Shown here: positions 7,495 to 15,978 of the stretch, piece after piece
How the letters are laid out: every line of letters begins with the position of its first letter
Numbering within the stretch: the first letter of the stretch is position 1
Notes under the pieces: model-generated
Told to the model about the DNA's origin: nothing
Seen by the model: the letters and a program-made list of their open reading frames with translations, nothing else
Database searches by the model: none
From: an uncultured Blautia sp.
GTDB taxonomy: Bacteria; Bacillota; Clostridia; Lachnospirales; Lachnospiraceae
Direction of reading: 5' to 3'
Length of the DNA: 50,423 nt
Assembly (NCBI GenBank): GCA_900539145.1
Contig: UQAX01000015.1
Coordinates: 1 to 50,423, forward strand
Made by a program: the position numbers and the translations under genes

Positions 7495-8598
7495 TTAATT
7501 ATTTTTATACTTTTTCTCCTTTGCTCTGACATAAGAAGTTGTCTTTCTCACAATCAATTTTGGTTCATATTCGATGTGATAAATACTTACAGGTGCAATT
7601 TCCTGACACAAATGGTCATCTGTTTCAATCTTCTTCATAATAATATCGCAGGCATCTCTTCCCTTTAAAGGAACAAAATGTTCGATGGTAGTCAGCGCCA
7701 TGGGCATCATACGGGAAAAGATAATATTGTCGCATCCGATTACGGATACATCTCCCGGAACCCTGTATTTTTCCTCGTGCAAGGCATCTATAATGCCAAA
7801 AGCAATCATGTCGTTTAAACCGGCAATCGCTGTGACATCAGGTCGTTCCTTTAAAAGCTCTTTTGTCAGATTATATCCAATGCGATATTCCGAGTCTACA
7901 CTGGGCAATACCTCGTCCCAATGGTCGTCTGCTGCTTTTATGCTCACAAATTGGGATAGGTTTTCCTTTTCAAATTCTTTAACAAAGCCTTCTACCCTGC
8001 GAAAACGCTGTGCCTGTCTCTTTGTAAGGGGCGGCGCTATAAATGCCACCTTTTGGTGTCCTAACTCCAACAAATGCCTTGCCATAAGGCTTCCAATTTT
8101 TGTATTATCTTGATTGATGGCATCCACTTTTACTTTATCCCTGTTGCTGATAATGACTAAAGGGATTTTTGCGGCAATTTCCTCCACCTGCTCCATGAAT
8201 TGATTACTGGGATTGCAAGTATAAATAATCCCTGCCGGAGAAACACTGTGCATCATTTTCAAATACTGTTCCTCCAACTTCAGTTCCCTTTGCGTATTAC
8301 AAACAAAGACGCCGTAACCATTTTCTTTTGCAACGGTTTCAATCCCTTGAAGTAGCATAACATAATAGGGATTAGTAAGAGTTGGACAAAATACCACCAG
8401 AAGTCTGCTGTCCTTCACATTCTTTCTCTGTCGTCTTTTCGGAATTGTATACCCAAGCTCGGCAGCAGCCCGCTCCACTTTTTCTATGGTTTCTTTTGAA
8501 AAAGATACATTGTATTTCTTATTCAGCACCATAGAAACTGTTGCCTGAGAAACTCCCGCTGCTTTCGCAATATCTGTTGACGTAACTTTTTTTCTCAT
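7495..8598 (-). CDS. LacI-family transcriptional regulator
   Basis: 367 residues. The N-terminal helix-turn-helix reads TDIAKAAGVSQATVSMVLN (about 8-26), followed by a hinge and a periplasmic-binding-protein-like sensor domain (60-340) with LLVVFCPTLTNPYY, GSLMARHLLELGH and VSVIGCDN. It is therefore a ligand-responsive repressor or activator, likely sensing a sugar or sugar phosphate. Its ATG overlaps the recR stop (ATGA), so it is made from the dnaX-ybaB-recR transcript. Transaldolase and transketolase genes follow on the same strand after a gap with palindromes, which makes them the likely targets. The ligand is unknown. Confidence 0.92.
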   Translation of the reverse strand: MRKKVTSTDIAKAAGVSQATVSMVLNKKYNVSFSKETIEKVERAAAELGYTIPKRRQRKNVKDSRLLVVFCPTLTNPYYVMLLQGIETVAKENGYGVFVCNTQRELKLEEQYLKMMHSVSPAGIIYTCNPSNQFMEQVEEIAAKIPLVIISNRDKVKVDAINQDNTKIGSLMARHLLELGHQKVAFIAPPLTKRQAQRFRRVEGFVKEFEKENLSQFVSIKAADDHWDEVLPSVDSEYRIGYNLTKELLKERPDVTAIAGLNDMIAFGIIDALHEEKYRVPGDVSVIGCDNIIFSRMMPMALTTIEHFVPLKGRDACDIIMKKIETDDHLCQEIAPVSIYHIEYEPKLIVRKTTSYVRAKEKKYKNN

Positions 8599-9194
8599 AA
8601 CTCCACTCTGCCTTCTAAGGCTCTTAAAAGTGTCACTTCATCAATATATTCCAAATCTCCGCCTACCGGAACTCCGCTGGCAATACGGCTGACTTTAATT
8701 CCCGCAGGTTTAATCAATTTGCTGATATACATTGCCGTGGTTTCCCCTTCCAAACTGGAATTGGTGGCAATAATCACTTCTTCAATATCATTTTCCGATA
8801 TTCGCTGCATCAGTTCTTTTAATTTAATATCATCCGGTCCTATTCCAAGCATAGGGGAAATTGCTCCATGAAGCACATGGTAAACACCATCAAATTTCCC
8901 TGTCTTTTCATAAGCCGCCAAATCTCTAGTATTTTCCACCACCATAATCACATGATGATTACGCTTTGGGTTCTTGCAAATCGGACATATTTCCTGATCT
9001 GTGAGCGTATAGCAACATTTACAATACTGTACGTTTGCTTTGGCGTTGGTAATTGCTCCGGCAAGCTGCTCCACCTGCTCCTTCGGCATGTTTAAAACGT
9101 GGAACGCCAGGCGTTGTGCAGATTTTGCACCAATGCCCGGCAATCTTGAAAATTCTTCTATCAGTTTGTTAATATGACTGCTGTAATATTCCAT
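8595..9194 (-). CDS. recR: Recombination mediator protein RecR
   Basis: 199 residues, the normal RecR length. Visible in order: the N-terminal helix-hairpin-helix (FSRLPGIGAKSAQRLAFH), the four-cysteine zinc site (CKCCYTLTDQEICPIC, about 58-73), the Toprim domain (VMVVEN region, then ATNSSLEGETTAMYI) and the C-terminal Walker-like segment GVPVGGDLEYIDEVTL. It works with RecF/RecO to load RecA on gapped DNA. The gene overlaps ybaB by one base (TAATG) and the LacI-type gene by four. The dnaX-ybaB-recR order is conserved widely in bacteria. Confidence 0.97.
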   Translation of the reverse strand: MEYYSSHINKLIEEFSRLPGIGAKSAQRLAFHVLNMPKEQVEQLAGAITNAKANVQYCKCCYTLTDQEICPICKNPKRNHHVIMVVENTRDLAAYEKTGKFDGVYHVLHGAISPMLGIGPDDIKLKELMQRISENDIEEVIIATNSSLEGETTAMYISKLIKPAGIKVSRIASGVPVGGDLEYIDEVTLLRALEGRVEL

Positions 9195-9550
9195 TAGAAC
9201 GGGAAGCCTCCGCCCATACCGCCAAGTCCACCTGTTAATTTAGACATAACGGCTGCTGACTCTTCTTCCATTTTACGAAGCGCTTCATTTGTTGCAGCTA
9301 CAATTAAATCCTCCAGCATTTCAATATCGTCCGGATCTACTACTTCTTCTGCTAATTTTACTTTTAACACTTCTTTTTTACCGGAAACAGTAACTTCTAC
9401 TGCTCCGCCGCCTGCTGCTGCTGTAAATTCTTTTTCTTCTAACGCTTTCTGGTTTTCTTCCATCTGACGCTGCATTTTCTGCGCCTGTTTCATTAAATTG
9501 TTCATGTTCCCCGGCATCATGCCACCCGGAAATCCACCTCTTTTTGCCAT
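9194..9550 (-). CDS. YbaB/EbfC nucleoid-associated protein
   Basis: 118 residues. A Gly/Met-rich start (GGFPGGMMPGNMNNLMKQAQKMQ) leads into the YbaB core with GGGAVEVTVSGKKEVLKV and VVDPDDIEMLEDLIVAATNEA, and it ends in a glycine-rich tail. The family forms dimers that bind DNA. AGGAGG precedes the ATG. It lies 12 bp downstream of dnaX and overlaps recR, which is the standard neighbourhood. Confidence 0.95.
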   Translation of the reverse strand: MAKRGGFPGGMMPGNMNNLMKQAQKMQRQMEENQKALEEKEFTAAAGGGAVEVTVSGKKEVLKVKLAEEVVDPDDIEMLEDLIVAATNEALRKMEEESAAVMSKLTGGLGGMGGGFPF

Positions 9551-9562
9551 AATAAATTCCTC

Positions 9563-11179
9563 CTATTCTTCCATATCTTCTACCGTAATTTCCATGTTAA
9601 TATTTTTATGAATTAAATCATCTACGGAAATCTCCGCCAGTCCGCTTTTTCCGTGACCGGTTTCACTGTTTTTCAGTATCATCCTTATTTCTACTTCTTT
9701 TCCGATTTTCTTTCGAACTGCATTTTTCAGCATTTCCAGATTTTCGGGATTATCAATACAGGTCTGAGCCAGAAAATTCTGAAATTCCACATAAAGTATC
9801 GGCTCTCCTGTATTTCCATCGTACTTCGGTACAGAGTCTAAAAGCATTTGCTGTAAAAGTCCCTTCGTATCACGAATAATGGAATTCCAGTTCTTTTTTA
9901 CATACTGCAAATCCTCCGGCGCTGCCTTTTCAGGCTTTACCGCTTCTTCTGCCGGAATTTGTTCCTGTACGTTTTCTGTCCTTGTCTGCCCGTAGTTTTC
10001 AACCGGCACGCTTTGTACTGTCACACCGTTTTGTAGCTTTTCTTCTAAAACCCGAACCCTGTCGTAAAGAGAGTCTAAATTCATCTCCATAACCGGCTGG
10101 CAAAGCTTAATCAATGCAATCTCTACCAATACCCTCTTTTGAGAAGCGTATTTTATTTGATTGGAAAGCTCTGAAAAAATGCGGATATAACGCATAAGCG
10201 TTTCTGCATCTACCATATTGCTTTCCTCTTTCATTCTCTCCAGATTTTCCGCCGACGCATCTACCGCCTCCTCCGGATGCTCTGAAGTAGAAATCAAAAG
10301 CAAATTACGCAGATACCAGATAAAATCTGTGACAAACTGTCCCAGTTCCCTGCCCTGAATAATAATGTCATCTAAGGTTTTGATTGTGCCTGCCGTATCC
10401 TGTTGTAAAATTTGACGAAGCAAAGAGCTGAACACTTGCGTATCCACTGCTCCTAAATTCTCTAAAACCTTTTCATAAGTGAGCTTTTCTCCCAAATAAA
10501 AAGCAATGCACTGATCCAAAAGAGAGAGAGCATCTCGCATAGAACCGTCTGCTGCCTTGGCAATATAACGAATTGCCTTTTCTTCCACATCGTTTCCTTC
10601 TTTGTCCATCAGCTCCTGCAGACGTGCCGCAATAGTATCTGCCGTAATCCGCCTGAAATCATACCGCTGACAACGGGATAAAATAGTAATGGGAATTTTA
10701 TGCGCTTCCGTAGTCGCCAAAATAAAAATAACATAAGACGGCGGTTCTTCCAAGGTTTTTAAAAGTGCATTAAAAGCTCCCGTTGAAAGCATGTGTACCT
10801 CGTCAATAATATAAACCTTATATTTCCCTGTTGTTGGGCGGTATGCTACTTCCTCACGAATTTCACGAATATTATCCACACCGTTATTGGATGCGGCATC
10901 AATTTCAATGACATTCATAGAAGCGCCTTCATTAATTGCCCGGCAGGTTTTACAGGTATTACAGGGGCTTCCGTCAATCGGATGCTCGCAATTTACTGCC
11001 CTTGCCAGAATTTTGGCAATGGTGGTCTTACCTGTACCTCTTGTACCGCAGAAAAGATATGCGTGCCCGATCCTATCAGCTTTTATCTGATTTTTCAATG
11101 TAGTTACAATATGTTCCTGTCCCTTTACATCTTCAAATTTCTGAGGACGAAACTTACGATAAAGAGCTGTATAGCCCAT
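9563..11179 (-). CDS. dnaX: DNA polymerase III subunits gamma/tau
   Basis: 538 residues. The clamp-loader AAA+ domain shows Walker A GTRGTGKTTIAKI (about 45-57), the zinc module CEHPIDGSPCNTCKTC, Walker B VYIIDEVHML and the sensor-1 region ILATTEAHKIP, followed by the lid and collar (to about 370) and a variable C-terminal tau part. It loads the beta clamp on primed DNA and links the replisome. The start has AAAGGAG 7 bases before the ATG, with an AT-rich TATAAT-like promoter upstream near 11243. First gene of the dnaX-ybaB-recR-lacI transcript. I did not find an obvious frameshift site for a separate gamma form. Confidence 0.97.
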   Translation of the reverse strand: MGYTALYRKFRPQKFEDVKGQEHIVTTLKNQIKADRIGHAYLFCGTRGTGKTTIAKILARAVNCEHPIDGSPCNTCKTCRAINEGASMNVIEIDAASNNGVDNIREIREEVAYRPTTGKYKVYIIDEVHMLSTGAFNALLKTLEEPPSYVIFILATTEAHKIPITILSRCQRYDFRRITADTIAARLQELMDKEGNDVEEKAIRYIAKAADGSMRDALSLLDQCIAFYLGEKLTYEKVLENLGAVDTQVFSSLLRQILQQDTAGTIKTLDDIIIQGRELGQFVTDFIWYLRNLLLISTSEHPEEAVDASAENLERMKEESNMVDAETLMRYIRIFSELSNQIKYASQKRVLVEIALIKLCQPVMEMNLDSLYDRVRVLEEKLQNGVTVQSVPVENYGQTRTENVQEQIPAEEAVKPEKAAPEDLQYVKKNWNSIIRDTKGLLQQMLLDSVPKYDGNTGEPILYVEFQNFLAQTCIDNPENLEMLKNAVRKKIGKEVEIRMILKNSETGHGKSGLAEISVDDLIHKNINMEITVEDMEE

Positions 11180-11271
11180 GTGAATTCTCCTTTTTCTTTT
11201 AATGTGCCTCTTATATCAAAAAGAAGGCTTTTTCTATTATATAATATTTTATATTACCTCACAACTTATAT

Positions 11272-11300
11272 TTGACATTTTCTTAAAAAGCCGTTATACT
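11272..11300 (+). promoter_or_regulatory. Promoter of the SRP RNA gene
   Basis: Perfect TTGACA (11272-11277), 17-bp spacer, TATACT (11295-11300). Predicted start is near 11307, at the predicted 5' end of the RNA. Confidence 0.85.
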
Positions 11301-11307
11301 GTTAACA

Positions 11308-11570
11308 TCGTGCAGCCGGGGAGATAGCGGTGCCCTGTACCTGCAATCCGCTAAAGCAGGGGTGATGCCAATCTGAGGAGCTTCTTTTTGTGAAGCTGCC
11401 CTTTATAAGTGGCGTTGACGTTTGGGTCTTACGCAACAGAAATCTGTGAACCGTGTCAGGACAGGAATGTAGCAGCACTAAGCAGAACCTTCTGTGTGCC
11501 GTGAGGGTGCCTGGGCCGAGTTAACTGTAAAGGTAACGTTCATGAAAAAGTTTCGATGGGCGGCGCACGA
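11308..11570 (+). ncRNA. ffs: Signal recognition particle RNA, large (Alu-domain-containing) bacterial type
   Basis: About 263 nt. The ends pair (TCGTGC at 11308-11313 with GCACGA at 11565-11570). The S domain carries GTGTCAGGACAGGAATGTAG followed by CAGCACTAAGCAG, which resembles the Ffh-binding helix 8 with its asymmetric loop; the 5' part has the Alu-type GCCGGGG...CCTGTACC region. The length and Alu domain match the B. subtilis scRNA class rather than the 4.5S class of E. coli. The gene sits divergent from dnaX, as in other Firmicutes. The ends are set by pairing, so they may be off by a few bases. Confidence 0.9.
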
Positions 11571-11668
11571 TAAAAAAATAAACAATCTCTTACCTGTTCT
11601 TTTTATATCTGCCGAATATCCGGCATCCTTTTCGCATAAACATAGAAAAAAACAATGGTGACTTTCGC

Positions 11669-12292
11669 ATGAATGATTTGCTGGTAGAAATTCTGAATAC
11701 TTACGGTTATCTGGGCATTGCCTTTCTCATTATGATTGAAAATATCTTTCCCCCTATCCCTTCCGAAGTTATCCTTACCTTCAGCGGCTTTATGACCACT
11801 TTTACACAGATGAATTTACCCGGTGTCGTCGCCTCTGCTACCGTAGGCAGTCTGGCAGGGGCTATATTTCTTTACGAATTGGGCAGTATCCTTTCTATGG
11901 AAAAAATCCAGTCTCTGGTAAACGGTCCTGTTGGAAAAGCCCTTCATCTGGATATCCATGATATCGAAAAAGCCATAAGCTGGTTTGACAGCAAAGGGAA
12001 CTATACTGTATTTCTATGCCGCTTCATCCCTATTGTGCGAAGCCTTATCTCTATTCCCGCAGGCATCGCACAAATGCGTTTAGGTCCTTTTTTCCTTATG
12101 ACAACTTTAGGCAGTCTGATTTGGAATTTTGTCCTTATTTTTCTTGGGGCTGCCGCCGGTTCTTCTTGGCGAAAAGCAATACAGTATTTTCATAGTTATT
12201 CTCAGGCTGCTAAAATTGTCCTTGTTTTATTTTCTTTTGTGGGACTTCTTCTTTTTCTGCGTCGTCAGTTTAAAAAGAAGACTTCAACTTAG
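11669..12292 (+). CDS. DedA-family membrane protein
   Basis: 207 residues. The family signature is visible: ENIFPPIPSEVIL near residue 25, GSLAGAIFLYELG, then FLCRFIPIVRSLISIPAG (about 115-132) with the conserved Arg pair, and GSLIWNFVLIFLG. DedA proteins are polytopic and several act as lipid scramblases or flippases for undecaprenyl phosphate or phospholipids; which applies here is unknown. The 3' end overlaps the converging homocysteine methyltransferase gene by 23 bp. The ribosome site is weak (GGTGAC). Confidence 0.9.
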   Translation: MNDLLVEILNTYGYLGIAFLIMIENIFPPIPSEVILTFSGFMTTFTQMNLPGVVASATVGSLAGAIFLYELGSILSMEKIQSLVNGPVGKALHLDIHDIEKAISWFDSKGNYTVFLCRFIPIVRSLISIPAGIAQMRLGPFFLMTTLGSLIWNFVLIFLGAAAGSSWRKAIQYFHSYSQAAKIVLVLFSFVGLLLFLRRQFKKKTST

Positions 12293-13136
12293 TAAGTTGT
12301 GCGATATACGCAGGAGTTGTTCCGCAGCAGCCTCCCACAATATTTGCTCCTGCATCTATGAGGCGTTTGATATGACATGCAAATTCCTCTGCACCCATAG
12401 AATATACAGGATTTCCTGTGGCATCAATCACAGGATTTCCTGCATTTGGCTTTACAATTAAAGGAATACTTATTCTTTTTCCTATATTTTCTACCACACT
12501 CAAAAGCTGATCCGGTCCTGTGGAACAGTTAATTCCTACTGCATCTGCTCCCATTTCTTCTAAAAGCTCTGCTGCATCATAAATATTTCCTCCAAAAAAC
12601 AGGCTCCCGTCTGACTCCACTGTCAACGTACACATAACCGGTAAATCACATAACTCTCTTGCAGCATCTAAAACCGCCATGGGCTCTGTCACTCCCAGCA
12701 TGGTCTCTGCCACAAGCAAGTCCACTCCTGCTTCTAACTGGGCTGAAATCTGTTCTTTATAAGCTTCCAGCAAAGCTTCATATTCTGCGTCCTGCTTACC
12801 CGTAGTTGTCAAGTCTCCTGCTACCATGCAGTCTGTCCCCACTGCACTGCGTGAAATTTGAACAAGCTGTTTATTCAAACGATACACCTGTTCTTCCAAA
12901 CCATGATTGGCAAGACTGATTTTATTGGCTGAAAAGGTAGGCGCATAGACAATCTGACTTCCCGCCTGCTGATACGCTTTCTGAAGCTCTGTAAGTGGTT
13001 TCGGATTTTCACAAATCCACTTTTCCGTGCAAATTCCTCTGGGCATACCGGCTTTCATTAAATTAGAGCCTGTTGCTCCATCTAAAAGAACAATTTCCCT
13101 GCTACTTAATTCTTCAAATTCTTCTCTTGTCATCAT
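12270..13136 (-). CDS. Homocysteine S-methyltransferase domain protein
   Basis: 288 residues, comparable to the stand-alone homocysteine-binding barrel. It starts with VLLDGATGSNLMKAGMP (about 16-32), continues with YAPTFSANKISL, and has the zinc-binding cysteines in GINCSTGP and GGCCGTTPAYI (about 268-278). It transfers a methyl group to homocysteine to give methionine; the donor could be S-methylmethionine, betaine or a corrinoid/folate partner encoded elsewhere, as with the N-terminal module of MetH. Translationally coupled to tadA (4-bp overlap). Confidence 0.87.
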   Translation of the reverse strand: MMTREEFEELSSREIVLLDGATGSNLMKAGMPRGICTEKWICENPKPLTELQKAYQQAGSQIVYAPTFSANKISLANHGLEEQVYRLNKQLVQISRSAVGTDCMVAGDLTTTGKQDAEYEALLEAYKEQISAQLEAGVDLLVAETMLGVTEPMAVLDAARELCDLPVMCTLTVESDGSLFFGGNIYDAAELLEEMGADAVGINCSTGPDQLLSVVENIGKRISIPLIVKPNAGNPVIDATGNPVYSMGAEEFACHIKRLIDAGANIVGGCCGTTPAYIAQLTKLKSSF

Positions 13137-13624
13137 ACACCCTCTCTTTCCTGCTGTTTTTTCTTTGCTTTTTCTTCCCGAAGCTCTTTAAAAAATCCAC
13201 TGAGCATGCTGCTGCACTCTTCCTCCAGAACGCCTCTTGTTACCTCTGCTTTGTGATTAAAACCATCCATTTCCAGAAGATTTAAGACAGAACCTGCGCA
13301 ACCTGCTTTTGGGTTCATGCTTCCAATGACTACTCTGTCTACCCTCGCCTGTATAATAGCTCCGGCACACATCTGACAAGGCTCTAAGGTCACATACAAC
13401 GTACATCCCTCTAAACGCCAATCTCCCAGCTTTTTGCTGGCTTTTCTGATTGCATTTATTTCTGCGTGAGATACTGTATTTTTATCTGTATTACGGCGAT
13501 TATAGCCTCTTGCAATAATCTTTCCCTCATATACAATTACGCAGCCGATAGGCACTTCCCGAAGAGCATAAGCTTTCATTGCCTGTTTCTTGGCTTCCCG
13601 CATGAATTTTTCGTCTTCTGTCAT
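13133..13624 (-). CDS. tadA: tRNA-specific adenosine deaminase
   Basis: 163 residues with the zinc deaminase signature: His53-Ala-Glu55 (SHAEINAIRKA) and Pro82-Cys83-Gln-Met-Cys86. The substrate-site segment VPIGCVIVYEGKIIARGYN matches TadA. It converts A34 to inosine in the wobble position of tRNA-Arg(ACG). AAAGGAG precedes the ATG. A tRNA-Ser gene lies upstream, an association also seen near tadA in Bacillus. Confidence 0.95.
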   Translation of the reverse strand: MTEDEKFMREAKKQAMKAYALREVPIGCVIVYEGKIIARGYNRRNTDKNTVSHAEINAIRKASKKLGDWRLEGCTLYVTLEPCQMCAGAIIQARVDRVVIGSMNPKAGCAGSVLNLLEMDGFNHKAEVTRGVLEEECSSMLSGFFKELREEKAKKKQQEREGV

Positions 13625-13730
13625 TTCTGTCTCCTTTTAACTCTTCCGATACGCTTCTATGAAAAAAGGAGCTGTCGCTTTTAAATCTTCCGGTAATACA
13701 CTTATTGCGACAGTTCCCTTATTCTAAAAC

Positions 13731-13815
13731 GGAGATAGTGGGATTCGAACCCACGTGCCCTTTCGGACAACCGCATTTCGAGTGCGGCTCGTTACAGCCA
13801 CTTCGATATATCTCC
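13731..13815 (-). tRNA. tRNA-Ser (anticodon CGA)
   Basis: 85 nt. Acceptor GGAGATA pairs with TATCTCC, the anticodon stem is CCGCA/TGCGG with loop CTCGAAA (anticodon CGA), there is a long class II variable arm (TCCGAAAGGGCA), and the T loop is GGTTCGAATCC. CCA is not encoded. It decodes UCG. Confidence 0.96.
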
Positions 13816-13881
13816 AACGATTTATATTATATAACTTTCCCTTCTTTACGGTCAAGTAAATTTAACACTTTAAAATGAAAA

Positions 13882-13920
13882 CAGCCTGCCCAACAAAAAG
13901 CCACCTGTTGGACAAGCCTG
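13882..13920 (-). terminator. Terminator of the gene at 13924-14865
   Basis: CAGCCTGCCCAAC and GTTGGACAAGCCTG pair around CAAAAAGCCACCT-type loop sequence. On the minus strand TTTTCATTTT follows the stem. Confidence 0.65.
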
Positions 13921-13923
13921 CAT

Positions 13924-14865
13924 TTATTTTGTATCAACCACACGATACCAATATCCACGAAGCTTCCCATCCGCCTGTCTTTCCCCTGTTTCTTTGAAAT
14001 ACGGAAAGCCTAACATTCCTGCCATTAAAGCCTCCTGTCTTTCATAAATACCCGGCACACCCAAAATATGTTTGTTATCTTCCTGTTTCATTCCCAACAA
14101 TAAATGTCCATATTGAGAAAAACCATGACGTAAGAACTGATTGTTCAAAAGACCTCTGTCCTGATTTGCCAAAAGCTGATAATCCATAGGAGTAATCCTT
14201 TTACATTCCAGTACACTGCCGTCAGAAAATGGCATAAATTCTTCTGTTTCTGTCATTTCTGTCTCCAAAGCAGGTTCTGCATCTTTAGGTTCTGCGTCTG
14301 TTTCCTCTTCCGATACTGTTTCCCGTTGTGTCTGAGCTTCATCTAATGGTAGTTCCTGCTCTGTCTCCTCATTTTCTTCCTGTATGATAGGCGCTTTTTC
14401 TTGTTCTACTACTTCCGCCTGCATATCTGTTTTTTCTTCTTCCCTTTCTTGGATTGGCATATCGATATTTTCTTTCGGAAAGCGAATAGCATCCAGTTGA
14501 ATTGGCTGGTCATCCCAACCGCTTCCATAGGTTTCACCTGACCGGCACAAAATTACCAGTCCCTTAATATCCCCCAAGCCATAGGGAGTACCTCCTATGT
14601 TAATCTGGGGTATCTCTAAGGTAAACTGAACGCTGCTGCCTGCCAAATCACACTCTCCCAGCAAGATTGCAATACATTCTCCCCCGTCCCTCACATATCC
14701 ATAAATGCGGGCAGGTATATATTCTTCACTGCATATTCCTGTAAGTTTATATTCCATTCTGCAAAGTCCGTCTTTTGCTTCTACACGAATAAACCCCTTC
14801 CCATTCCCCTTTTTCCCGTATGTATACTCATATACGTATGCAATAAATCTGCGATATCCTGACAT
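13924..14865 (-). CDS. Conserved Lachnospiraceae protein of unknown function (possibly DUF6128)
   Basis: 313 residues in three zones. Residues 1-130 look like a folded beta-rich domain (CRMEYKLTGI, IPARIYGYVRDGGECIAILLGECDL). Residues 140-215 are very acidic and low in complexity, rich in Glu, Thr and Gln. Residues 225-313 form a second conserved part (YQLLANQDRGLLNNQFLRHG, GVPGIYERQEALMAGMLGFP, GYWYRVVDTK). There is no signal peptide or membrane segment, so it is likely cytoplasmic. It is monocistronic between tRNA-Ser and tRNA-Pro. The DUF number is from memory and unchecked; function unknown. Confidence 0.75.
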   Translation of the reverse strand: MSGYRRFIAYVYEYTYGKKGNGKGFIRVEAKDGLCRMEYKLTGICSEEYIPARIYGYVRDGGECIAILLGECDLAGSSVQFTLEIPQINIGGTPYGLGDIKGLVILCRSGETYGSGWDDQPIQLDAIRFPKENIDMPIQEREEEKTDMQAEVVEQEKAPIIQEENEETEQELPLDEAQTQRETVSEEETDAEPKDAEPALETEMTETEEFMPFSDGSVLECKRITPMDYQLLANQDRGLLNNQFLRHGFSQYGHLLLGMKQEDNKHILGVPGIYERQEALMAGMLGFPYFKETGERQADGKLRGYWYRVVDTK

Positions 14866-14934
14866 AACACATTTGCCCTTTTCTTTTATTTATCTTTAAA
14901 ATATATGTATACAAATTTTATTTAGAACTTACCA

Positions 14935-14963
14935 TTGACATATTCATATATTCCGTGTATAAT
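14935..14963 (+). promoter_or_regulatory. Promoter of tRNA-Pro
   Basis: Consensus TTGACA (14935-14940), 17-bp spacer, TATAAT (14958-14963). It lies 26 bp before the mature tRNA. Confidence 0.9.
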
Positions 14964-14989
14964 ATTTTTCGTTGGTAACAACTGAATAA

Positions 14990-15063
14990 CGAAGCGTGGC
15001 TCAGTTTGGTAGAGCGCTGCGTTCGGGACGCAGAGGTCGCGTGTTCGAATCACGTCGCTTCGA
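14990..15063 (+). tRNA. tRNA-Pro (anticodon CGG)
   Basis: 74 nt. Acceptor CGAAGCG pairs with CGCTTCG, discriminator A. D arm GCTCAGTTTGGTAGAGC, anticodon stem CTGCG/CGCAG with loop TTCGGGA (anticodon CGG), T loop TTCGAAT. CCA is not encoded. It decodes CCG and has its own consensus promoter and terminator. Confidence 0.96.
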
Positions 15064-15071
15064 CTGGTGGT

Positions 15072-15126
15072 GAAAAATGCTGAATTTTCTTATTATCTTA
15101 TAAGAGTTTCAGCATTTTTCTTTTTT
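15072..15126 (+). terminator. Intrinsic terminator of tRNA-Pro
   Basis: GAAAAATGCTGAA (15072-15084) pairs with TTCAGCATTTTTC (15108-15120), followed by TTTTTT. Confidence 0.85.
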
Positions 15127-15184
15127 ACAAAACGAATTATTTTTCCATTTTAAGGGCGTTACACTGAATTTTACACAAAATTCC

Positions 15185-15330
15185 TTGTATCACGCAAACA
15201 GATATGTTATATTGATAATAGAAAAGGGAAAGTCATAAACACACGGTCTACCACCCTCAACTAACGATTACTTTACCTCAAATGAGGTCAGCCGTCACTA
15301 TTTGCGGTAGTGGCGGCTATTTTCTTCCCT
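15185..15330 (+). ncRNA. Candidate small RNA, resembling an antitoxin RNA of type I holin-like toxin loci
   Basis: A plausible promoter (TTGTAT at 15185, 17 bp, TATATT at 15208) would start an RNA near 15220. It contains ACCTCAAATGAGGT (inverted repeat) and ends in an 11-bp stem, AGCCGTCACTA (15290-15300) with TAGTGGCGGCT (15308-15318), followed by ATTTTCTTCC. The run GGTCTACCACCC, CTAACGATTACTTTACCTC and the terminal hairpin resemble, from memory, the 3' region of small holin-like toxin genes and their antisense RNAs. On the minus strand only a 17-codon open frame (15298-15351, ending SRHYRK) remains and no toxin membrane helix is present, so the locus may be decayed. Confidence 0.4.
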
Positions 15331-15577
15331 TGAAGATTGTATAACAGACATCTTTCCTTCTATCAATTTTTATTTCTATTTTTCCACAAATACTTCTCCT
15401 TGCCTCCATTGATTTATTTATCACTAAAGATTATACATTTGCCTATATACTGAATAAATGTTATAATTTGATGTAATTTCATAATTATTCAAGTTTTATC
15501 TGGATTTCATTTGCAATGCGCTATATAATAAAAGAGTTATAGATATTTGCATTATAGCACATAGGAGAAAATAGCGT
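15331..15577. other. AT-rich intergenic region between the candidate small RNA and the next gene
   Basis: No gene supported. A TATATAAT sequence near 15525 is a likely -10 for the plus-strand gene at 15578, with no good -35. On the minus strand there is a possible 30-codon frame (starting MEARRSICGK, from about 15409) with no ribosome site. I treat it as noise. Confidence 0.4.
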
Positions 15578-15961
15578 ATGGATCAAGTAAGTCTTTTTAA
15601 TAGAGATAATGTACTGGAACAAATTACTTTTTACAGCCTTTGCAGCACAGAAGATCGTAAGAAAATTTTAGGCGAGCTGCCTATGACCTTCAGCGACTTC
15701 AGGCGTTTTTCTTTAATTTCCGATTATCTTCAATTACATACCTTTCATGAAATGCTTTGGGATTTATATTCTGATATTTATCTCGATGATATTTTCGATT
15801 TAATGGAAAAATGCAAGGATAACCATGAAGATATTCCTTATCTTCTTTCAGAAGCAAAGCAATGGCTTGTGGATTTTCGTACACAAGCCCCCAACGAAAC
15901 TGTAGCTTTTCTATTAGAAAAGGTCTTCTCCAGAAAACTTGAAGCAGAGACTCTTTTTTAG
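15578..15961 (+). CDS. Hypothetical protein, 127 residues
   Basis: A small acidic, probably helical cytoplasmic protein with no membrane segment and no motif I recognise (YSLCSTEDRKKILGELP, DDIFDLMEKCKDNHEDIP). AGGAG lies upstream of the ATG, and its stop is 17 bp from the start of the RsmF-like gene, so the two probably share a transcript. The good ribosome site and operon position support a real gene. Function unknown. Confidence 0.65.
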   Translation: MDQVSLFNRDNVLEQITFYSLCSTEDRKKILGELPMTFSDFRRFSLISDYLQLHTFHEMLWDLYSDIYLDDIFDLMEKCKDNHEDIPYLLSEAKQWLVDFRTQAPNETVAFLLEKVFSRKLEAETLF

Positions 15962-15978
15962 TAGAAAGGACTTCATAC

